A stretch of DNA of 64,000 bases from Moniliophthora roreri (Eukaryota > Basidiomycota > Agaricomycetes > Agaricales > Marasmiaceae): NCBI GenBank assembly GCA_001466705.2, contig LATX02000206.1:248001-312000 (forward strand), read 5' to 3'. Both the position numbers and the translations under genes were made by a program. Below the pieces are notes generated by a model. It searched no databases, was not told the DNA's origin, and worked only from the letters and a program-made list of their open reading frames with translations. Positions 55,884 to 64,000 of this stretch are shown one piece after another; the first letter of the stretch is position 1, and each line of letters begins with the position of its first letter.

Positions 55884-57618
55884 ATGGCAAACACCAATTC
55901 TGAAAAACTTGATATTGTTATCGTAGGCGCTGGGTTTGCTGGTATCCACCAACTTATTCGTCTTCGCAAGCTTGGAGGTCTCTCCATCCAGGTGCTTGAA
56001 GAAGCGTCGGATTTGGGAGGTTTATGGTATTGGAATAATTACCCAGGCAAGCTCTCCAGTTTTCCCTATTCTTCAACACACACCGACTCGGTCATTTAGG
56101 TGCTCGTACTGACTCTGAGTGGGACGTTTATCAGCTTCCCTTCCCTGAGGTTTACGAGGAGTGGGATCAATCCGAGTCCTTTGCTACCCGAGACGATATC
56201 CTCAGGTACTTCCGTATCGCGGACAACAAGTTTGACGTGAAGCGCGACATTCGCTTCAATTCAAAGGTCGTCTCAGCTCACTGGGATGGTACCAACTATC
56301 ACTGGAACACTATCACTGCTGATGGTGCCGTCTTCCACTCCAAGTATCTCCTCCTGTGCATCGGCTTTGCCGCCAAGATGTACATTCCCGACTGGAAGGG
56401 CGTCGGCTCTTTCAAAGGCACAGTCTATCATACTTCCAGGTGGCCTCAGGAAGGTGCTGACTTCAAAGGCAAGCGCGTTGGTGTCATCGGCACTGGTGCC
56501 ACCGGTGTCCAAGTGATCCAAACTATTTTTGATCAATGCGACTCCTTGACCGTCTTCCAACGTACTCCCAACATTGCACTCCCTATGCGGCTTCTCAAGT
56601 TGAACAAAGAGGACCGCAGGAGCGACCACTTCCCCACTGTTCTTCACCGTCGCTTGCAAACCTTTGCTGGCTTCAGCTACGACTTCCTCTATGACGAGAA
56701 CCCATTCGATGTACCACCCGAGGAACGCGAGCTTCACTTTGAAAAGCTTTGGGAGAAGGGAGGCTTGCGTTTCTGGCTTGCCACCTATTCCAAGATCTTT
56801 TATGATCCCAAGATAGGTCAGGAATGCTACGAGTTTTGGCGCAGGAAGACCGCCCCTCGCGTCAAGGATCCTGCCGTGCGCGAACTACTCGTGCCTTCCA
56901 AGCCACTTCACCACTTTGGTATACGTCGTCATAGCTTGGAGCAACGCTATTACGAAGCCTTCAATCACCCCACCACCAAGCTCGTTGATATCCGCGGTAA
57001 CGCCATTGAGGAGATCACTCCCAAGGGTGTCAAAACTGCCGACGGTACTGAATACGAGTTTGACATTCTCATTTTTGCTACCGGATTCGACGCCATGACT
57101 GGAGGTATGAGGCAGATCGACATCAGGGGTCGGAATGGATTGTCGCTCTTGGAGAAATGGAACGACGCCACCCGCACCTGCCTCGGAATGGCCATCAACG
57201 GTTTCCCCAACATGTTCTTCGTATACGGCCCGCAAGCGCCATCTGCGTTTGCTAATGGGCCCTCTTGCATTGTGAGTCAGCTATTCCTTTGTTGCTGACC
57301 ACAGCAACGCTGACCCTGAATTAACTATAATAGGATGTCCAGAGCGAATGGGTCACGAGGTGCATCGATTACATGGAGAAGAACGGATGCAAAACTACTG
57401 ACGCTACTCCAGAAGCTGAAGAGGAATGGACTAACTTGTCTAACGACTTGATGAACAAGACCCTGTTCCTTGATGTCGCAAGCTCTTGGCACACTGGCTC
57501 CAACATTCCTGGCAAAAGGGTTGAAGCTCTCAACTTCTTTGGTGGTCTTCCGATGTATGTCAAGAAGATCGGGGAATCTGCGGATAGTGGATACACCGGC
57601 TTCATTTTTGAGCAATAA
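55884..57618 (+). CDS. Flavin monooxygenase, Baeyer-Villiger type
   Basis: This FAD- and NADPH-dependent monooxygenase of about 539 residues would insert oxygen next to a ketone or otherwise oxidise a small molecule; the substrate is unknown. Three exons: 55884-56046, 56100-57271 and 57334-57618. The FAD motif is VGAGFAG (about 13-19). The Baeyer-Villiger fingerprint FKGTVYHTSRWP lies at about 159-170, and the NADPH motif GVIGTGATG at about 182-190. ATGFD marks the later FAD-contact block. The first intron uses a GC donor (56047); no GT donor in that stretch restores the frame, and the family motif NNYPGARTDSEWDVY spans the join. It is a single intact gene pointing toward the coiled-coil gene 2. 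Confidence 0.9.
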
Positions 57619-58009
57619 CGTGGTGGGTATGTGGCTTGACACGAGAATTCTATGACGGCGTGGTTGCACCTGAATGTACACTAGTCTCTTCGGAATGCGT
57701 AACAAGTAGAAATTGATTCCATATCGGTTTATATGTCTTTCCCGTCATTCGCAACAAATCACGAAGACATCCAGCCTTAAGGAGCATGTATAACGCCTTA
57801 TTTTTCGTCCTCGTGCCTGCCGTGATCATACAAAATACAGAATCACCTCATCCAGCACTCTGCCTGGGGGAGACTAGTCGATTCTCAGGGTCTAAAGCTA
57901 TAGGATTCTCGTATACATACATACAACAATATAAAAGTAACAATGATAGCAACAATCTACTAAGGAAATGAAAACATTCACCTAACGCAACACCTGAAAA
58001 GTAGCGCCG
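57619..58009. other. Convergent intergenic region
   Basis: It lies between the 3' ends of the monooxygenase and coiled-coil gene 2. The stretch from about 57900 is AT-rich with ATACATACATAC. No gene is seen. Confidence 0.4.
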
Positions 58010-60605
58010 TTACCGCTTTGAAGGAGAAGGGGTTAGGGTGGAGTTTCGCTCTCTACCTCTCAAAGACATGGAAGAGACGTTTTCGGTGACGTGAGTATAG
58101 AGCTCCCTATTGAACCCTATGCATTGCAGCCCAACAAACTCCAGCCTAATACCGCCCGATTCGATCTGATCCCTAGCTTCTTGTGCTCGCAATGCAGGGC
58201 CCTGAACCTGGGATAGTACTATCGACGGGCTTATCCTGTCAACAGGCTGAAGAACAAATCAGCAGGGACTCAATTTCAAGAAGTAGAACGAACGGGATCA
58301 CGTACGATTCTCCACTTTTTATCCAATTGCAACCCGTTTGGATGGCAATGTGTCAGACTCACACACTTGTACGTTCCACCATAGAATATCTCTCGCCTCG
58401 TCGAGTCGACCTGTGGGGCATCAAAGAAGAGTTCCCGTTCTTCTCCGTACAGGTTTTCGAATGGCGAACTGAGCGAGAAATCATGGTTCGTATTGTCTTG
58501 CGTTGTAGGTCCCACGCCAAGAGCGTGTTGCGGACCTACAAAAAAGGTGCGTCCTGGCAGATAAAGGGGCAGATGCCGGGCACTGACAAGAGGTGAATGC
58601 GAGGAAAAGAGTCATGGCGGGTTATAGATAACGCACGTGTTCATATTCCGGCACTGATGTTGATAGTAGTGTCAGTGCAAGATAGCGTTTGTAGAAGCCT
58701 CGACATACCGCTAAGGAAAGGCGGTCTCGGAATCGTCGCTCCCATCCCATATGAAAACACTCCAGCAGAGCAACAAAGGTCACTGGCTTCATATCTCTGA
58801 ACTTGATACCAATGCCGTTGTACAGCGGTAATGCATTCATTTCCTCGGAAAAGAGATGACCAACGTAAGGATTTGTGATCTGGAGAATGATGATGAGTAT
58901 CACAACATGATCGAGGGTGATTACACACGTCGGAAAAGTCCAAAGTTGTTGCTCTAGGAATCTGCGCAAATGACGAAGTGAGACTCGTAATGCAGAGCAT
59001 GAGACTTGACTTGCAGCTTTTTGCGGTCTCGCCGAAATAGATTCATTCAACAAGGTCACGGTTGGGGACTACACAATGTCATGTAAACATTCAAGAACAG
59101 ACATAGGATTGTTCGTACTTGTCGGTTTTGAGAAGCACGCCGCACCGTTCGCTTTGGAATCTGTAAACACCGATCCCTATCAGTATGCTTCTAACAGCGG
59201 TTGAGCGATACTCGCCAATACATAAACCGTTGACTTTGGAGTCGGTCGCTGCACGAGGATTCGTAAGTCATTGACCATGGATAAAAGATCATTCATACCT
59301 GTGAACTCGTAGTCTGGTCAGATGCACTTCGTTCCCTTGTTTCACTATTCTAAGGGAAATTTCAGCGCGAGCAGCGGTAGCTTGTCGCGAAGCTCACTCT
59401 GGCTGAAGTATCTTCCTTTGAGTGTAGTTTTACGGGCTCCTCCTTCCGACGTCAGATATTTGCCTGTGTAATGAATCTCCAGGGAAGCTTACAGGTGTCT
59501 CTTCGCCAGGAGGGGGCGATGTGCTTCGTGAATCACAGGGAGCACGACCCGCTGAAGTACTTGCTTGCTGGATTGTCTGGAGAATGGTTAGCTTGGGATG
59601 TGATAAAAATCATCATGCTTGCCTCGACCGAACCGTCTTGATGGTCTTTTGGTCGTTGTTGCTCCTGTATGTATCTGGGATCAGTGGTGTTATTGAAAGT
59701 TTGGCTGAACTTACGGGAACTGGCGACACAGAAGGACCTGGTGTCCTGCAAGATGGCTGTTGCTCCTAAAAATGATGCTCAGCTGGTGAACTTGCAATCA
59801 TCGGAATGCTCACTTTAGGAGTGCTCTCTCGATGAGCATCAGGTTCTTTCTGCAATTGCTCAATAGTCTGCATTCAACATCAGCAACATGCATATTGAGG
59901 AAAAAGTGGAAATGAACCTGCTCTAGACTACGCAACTTTCGCTTTGCTCGTTTCAAATCGGCCTTGCCTGCTGATTTTGCATGTGCGAGCGCATTCTGAG
60001 ATGGATCCAGTTACAAAACTATCAACAGCAGACGATAAGTCTGTAGAACCTTGCTGTCGGTCAAGTTCCTCTTCGCTCGCCTAAGTTTGCTTCTGAGTTT
60101 CTTTAGTCGCTTCTAGTACATCATGAGTCACTCGAGACCAACTATCAGTAACCATCGTACCTCTTGGACTCTGATAGAGTCGGTGGCATGCTAGAAGAAT
60201 CGTTCACGAGCGGCGACATAAAAGTTTAGCTCCAAAACGCACCGATATCTCCTGTTTGTAAGATGTAATGATCTCCCCAGTAAGAAAATCTATAAAAGTG
60301 ACCTGTGTGCTCTCTGAGTCAACAGAAACCGGCATCAGAGCGACGTACGCACCGGTACATCCAGGGCGACTGTTCCTTGCTAACGAGCTATGAGAACCAC
60401 ACTGGAGTGGCGACTACAGAAAGATACAAGTACGAACGTGATTATCATCTGCATCGATAGCTTGAAGTTGATGGAACTGCAAGCGGAAGTATAAGCTCCC
60501 AAGCAACATAAGTCCAGGCGTACAGTGACTTACGCGGCCATTTGAAGTATCACTCGTGCTACTCTCGCCGTCTCTGTCAAATCGTAGTCGCGTTGAAGTA
60601 GACAT
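58010..60605 (-). CDS. Coiled-coil protein of unknown family, gene 2
   Basis: This is a paralog of the gene at 48697. Well-supported exons, in order of translation, are 60112-60050, 59995-59918, 59867-59814, then a variable middle, 58961-58929, 58879-58709, 58653-58637, 58582-58306 and 58246-58010. The coiled coil reads KRLKKLRSKLRRAKRNLTDS, NALAHAKSAGKADLKRAKRK and TIEQLQKEPDAHR. The globular part reads TFVALLECFHMGWERRFRDR, LYLPGRTFFVGPQHALG and RLEFVGLQCIGFNRELYTHV. The start at 60605 (MSTSTRLRFDRDGESS) and the exons between 60605 and 60112 and between 59800 and 58970 are uncertain. The middle has extra short exons (such as EQQPSCRTPGPSVSPVP) not present in gene 1. One exon has only 17 nt. 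I could not prove that the whole chain is intact. Confidence 0.6.
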
Positions 60606-61018
60606 GATTTAGTGTCTCCGAACTTGACCGTCTGAAGAAGAGGAACACGTTTCAGTCAAGCCTCAAGGTCCAACATATGTCGCGTGAGAAGGTTCATCAT
60701 TTCGAGAAGCTCGGGTATTGACAACTTCTGCGCAATGCGGAAATCCAGACTGTTGCATGGCTCAGGTTTCCGGAACCGAAGCTGCTACCGTAGCAGCACT
60801 GATAACGATTTTCTTGAATCTTGCCAAAGGTTGTCGGTGAAGGTCGAGACTCAAGAACAAAGTTTAGGCAGCTGATAAGCCTTATCGGGACTGATAAGAG
60901 CCGCTGCCCAGCTTACCAAGCCGAGCACGCGTCATAACTTCGCGTGCCAGAAAACTCTTACTCTTCACCCAACTTCCACTTACATATCTCATTCCTTGCC
61001 TTTGGGCATTCCCAGAGG
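60606..61018. promoter_or_regulatory. Divergent promoter region of coiled-coil gene 2 and Lon
   Basis: Starts lie at 60605 (leftward) and 61019 (rightward). A TGATAAGCCTTATCGGGACTG region with GATAA and TTATC in inverted order (about 60874-60900) resembles paired GATA-factor sites. No TATA box is evident before Lon. Confidence 0.4.
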
Positions 61019-64000
61019 ATGAATCGACTGGGTAACAGTCTAGGTCTCAGGACCTCAGGCTGGGCTGCCCTTCCCCGCCAAATATGCCAGCGACGAAGGC
61101 TTCTAGTGTCTTTCGAGACGACTTCTCGGACCATCTCGTCGTCCATGTCACATCCAAGAACTTTCTCCTCGTCTAGAGCCTCGCTTGCATGCCCGACGCC
61201 AATTTGGGGTCATCCGAGATGGATAAACTCGCGTTCAAAACAGGGAGAAGAGGACGAGTCAAAGGTGGCCAGCAGTTCGGAAGAGTCGGAGGAGAAGGAA
61301 AATGCTAGCTTGGAAGGGGCAGAAGACGAGGGATCCTCACCGCCATCGTCGTCATCTTCGTCTAGCTCTCCGCCGTCTTCTTCCTCGAACGGAAGTGACA
61401 ACCAGAATTCACGACCTCCGACACCTCCACCCTCCGGAAATAGTACTCCTCCAGGCTCAATAGCAAAACAATCGGTACCCGAGGTCTATCCACAGGTTTT
61501 GGCTCTCCCTATAGCACGGCGTCCACTTTTCCCAGGATTTTACAAGGCAGTGGTCGTTCGGAACCCACAGGTCGTTGCGGCGATAAAGGACATGATGAAA
61601 CGCGGTCAACCATATCTCGGTGCTTTCCTACTCAAAGACGAGGACACAGACAGTGATGTCATTACCGACATTGACTCCGTTCACCCCGTCGGTGTCTTTG
61701 CCCAGATTACGAGCGTGTTCGCAGCGCAGGGACAGGAAGATAAGGAGGAAGGCTTAACAGCAGTGCTATATCCGCATCGAAGGATAAAGATCACTGAATT
61801 GGTCAAGACAGGTGGACAGGCGAAAGTGGAGACTGTCGAGGCGGAGGAGCCGCAAACAGTAACACCACCTCCATCTCCAACTCCCGAGGCTCCAAAGTCG
61901 ACCGGTAAGTGTAACCTTGTTCATGAATTGAAATACGTAATCTGACTTGGTTTTAGGACCACCCCAGACCTCCTTCCTACATAATCACGCCATCTCGATT
62001 GCCAGGGTCGAGAACTTGCACACCCAGCCATACAACAAGGATGACCAATACATCCGGGCGTTCATGTCAGAGATCGTGTCAGTTTTCAAGGACATTGCTC
62101 AGCTGAACCCGCTTTTCCGCGACCAAATCACCAATTTCTCGATAAACCAAGTCTCCACTAACGTTTTCGACGAACCCGACAAGCTGGCAGACTTTGCGGC
62201 GGCAGTATCCACTGGCGCCGTCACCGAATTGCAAGATGTTTTGGAGGCACTCCACGTTGACGACCGTCTCAGAAAGGCATTGCTCGTCCTCAAAAAGGAA
62301 TTGATCAACGCGCAGCTTCAGAGTAAGCTCTCGCGCGATGTCGATTCCAAGATTGCCAAACGCCAGCGAGAGTACTACCTCATGGAGCAGTTGAAGGGAA
62401 TTAAGAAGGAATTGGGTATGGAATCGGATGGAAAGGATAAACTCATCGAAAAGTTCCGTGAACGCGCTGCTCAGCTCAAGATGCCCGAGGCTGTTCGAAA
62501 GGTTTTCGACGAGGAGCTGAGCAAGCTTGCTGGGCTGGAACCTGCAGCAAGCGAAGCCAACGTTACGCGCAATTACCTCGAATGGTTGACTCAGATCCCA
62601 TGGGGTCAACATTCGCCGGAGAACTACAACATCAAGCACGCTCAGACTGTCTTGGATGAGGATCATTATGGATTAAAGGATGTCAAGGATCGGATTCTAG
62701 AGTTTTTGGCGGTTGGAAAGTTGAGGGGGACAGTTCAGGGCAAGATCATTTGTTTAGTTGGTCCACCGGGTGTTGGAAAGACGAGTATCGGCAAGAGCAT
62801 ATCCCGGGCCTTGAATAGACAGTTCTTCCGCTTCTCGGTTGGAGGTTTGACAGATGTCGCTGAGATTAAAGGTCACCGGAGGACATACGTCGGGTAAGCA
62901 AAAGTTTCTATCCTCCTTATCTGTATTGACTCGTTTTTTCAGGGCGTTACCTGGCAAGATAATACAGGCGCTGAAGAGAGTCGGAACCGAGAATCCCCTG
63001 GTGTTGATAGACGAGGTAGACAAGATTGGGCGAGGCCACAATGGAGATCCGTCGAGTGCTCTCCTCGAAATGCTGGATCCCGAGCAGAATAGTAGTTTTT
63101 TGGATCACTAGTGAGTTTCTCTCCTTTCAAGTCGGAACGAGTCCTAACTCTTATCAGTATGGACGTGCCCGTCGATTTGTCTCGCGTACTTTTTGTCTGC
63201 ACGGCTAACAACTTGTCGACTATCCCCGTTCCTCTTCTCGACCGTATGGAAGTTCTCGAGGTCAGCGGCTACGTCTCGGAGGAGAAATCGGTGATAGCGG
63301 AGAAGTACCTCGGTCCTCAAGCTAGAGAAGCCTCAGGCCTGAAGGATGCTGACGTGTTATTGGATTCTGATACGGTCGATGTGTTGATCAAGTACTATTG
63401 CAGAGAGAGTGGTGTACGAAACTTGAAGAAGCACATCGATAAGGTGAGCAGGGACTTTGGCCGACCTTGGAGTTCATTACTGACTATGTGCACAAAGATC
63501 TACCGGAAGGCCGCATTAAAGATCGTGCAAGACCTTGGAGAGGAGGCTTTACCTGAACCTCCTGCCCCTGCTGAAAACTCGGACAAGGCCGCAGAAGAGT
63601 CCGCAACTTCGGAAACTACTACCTCCTCCTCCGTCGAATCGCAGAAGCCGCCATCTAATGACCCAGCGCTCTCATCGGATTCTTCCTCGGATCCTGCTTC
63701 TTCCGCAGACGCGTCATCGCGATCTGAAGCTCCGAAGACAACGGTGACCACTCAGGAACGAAAACCCATGAACATACCATCCACGGTTCACGTACGAATC
63801 ACCCCAGAGAATCTCAAAGACTATGTTGGCCCTCCTGTGTACCAGAAGGATAGAATGTACACCCACACGCCACCGCCAGGTGTTAGTACTGGTTTGGGAT
63901 ACTTGGGCAATGGTAGCGGGTCTGTCATGCCTGTTGAGGCAATGGTGAGGGTCGATTTTTGACTTCTTGATTCCATGTTACTCACACGTTACAGAGCATG
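61019..64000 (+). CDS. PIM1: Lon protease homolog, mitochondrial (3' end outside window)
   Basis: This ATP-dependent protease removes damaged proteins in the mitochondrial matrix. Exons are 61019-61904, 61957-62893, 62943-63110, 63158-63443, 63498-63944 and 63995 onward. The start [15 protein letters not shown] with RRRLL shortly after, rich in arginine and poor in acid, fits a mitochondrial signal. An acidic and serine-rich spacer (about residues 80-145) precedes the N-terminal substrate domain ([20 protein letters not shown]). The AAA+ domain has Walker A GPPGVGKT (about 563-570), Walker [12 protein letters not shown] (about 625-635) and [20 protein letters not shown] serine/alanine-rich insertion lies in the last visible part, before the conserved [19 protein letters not shown]. 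The proteolytic Ser-Lys domain lies beyond the right edge. Confidence 0.93.

Noticed and set aside
62079..62666. 195-codon minus-strand frame
   Set aside because: Antisense to the Lon coding exon 61957-62893.
1..64000. tRNA or rRNA genes
   Set aside because: I looked for the tRNA B-box (GGTTCGA-T-CC) with a matching acceptor stem and for conserved rRNA stretches and found none convincing; a covariance-model search would be decisive.

Overview
The window looks like a nuclear chromosome segment of an agaricomycete (mushroom-forming) basidiomycete. The evidence is many short (about 50-60 nt) GT-AG introns and families typical of that group: F-box proteins with IRRLP/LSHVC motifs, tyrosine-kinase-like kinases, a small multi-pass protein resembling DUF6533 proteins, CYP63-like P450s, and kinase-ankyrin fusions. 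Exon models were built by hand from splice sites and reading phase. Family names come from recognised motifs, not from a database search.

Layout. 1-9 kb: an F-box gene cut by the left edge, a tyrosine-kinase-like gene, a frameshifted F-box copy, and decayed copies of the Golgi tether gene COG3. 10.7-12.7 kb: an intact eight-exon gene of unknown function. 12.8-21 kb: a second COG3 pseudogene, two intact F-box genes and two F-box remnants. 21-25 kb: a broken kinase-like gene, an intact 12-exon seven-helix-type membrane gene, and a 462-bp non-autonomous hAT-type transposon with perfect ends and an 8-bp target duplication. 25-36 kb: an intact 17-exon P450, a visibly AT-richer block with a membrane-ankyrin gene in which each ankyrin repeat is one exon, and a decayed second P450 copy. 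37-44 kb: two tandem F-box-like genes, a remnant of a short-chain dehydrogenase, a third P450 relic and a kinase-like relic. 44.5-61 kb: two large paralogous kinase/helical-repeat/ankyrin fusion genes alternating with two paralogous coiled-coil genes and a Baeyer-Villiger-type monooxygenase. 61 kb to the end: the mitochondrial Lon protease gene, cut by the right edge.

How it fits together. The left two-thirds is accessory sequence shaped by local duplication and decay: at least four F-box copies, three COG3 copies (none intact here), three P450 copies (one intact), and two kinase-like relics. The right third holds the most coherent unit. One kinase-ankyrin fusion is transcribed divergently from a coiled-coil gene across only 269 bp, and both families occur twice within 16 kb with conserved exon lengths. 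A signalling or self/non-self recognition role is conceivable but is inference only. Lon is the one clear housekeeping gene.
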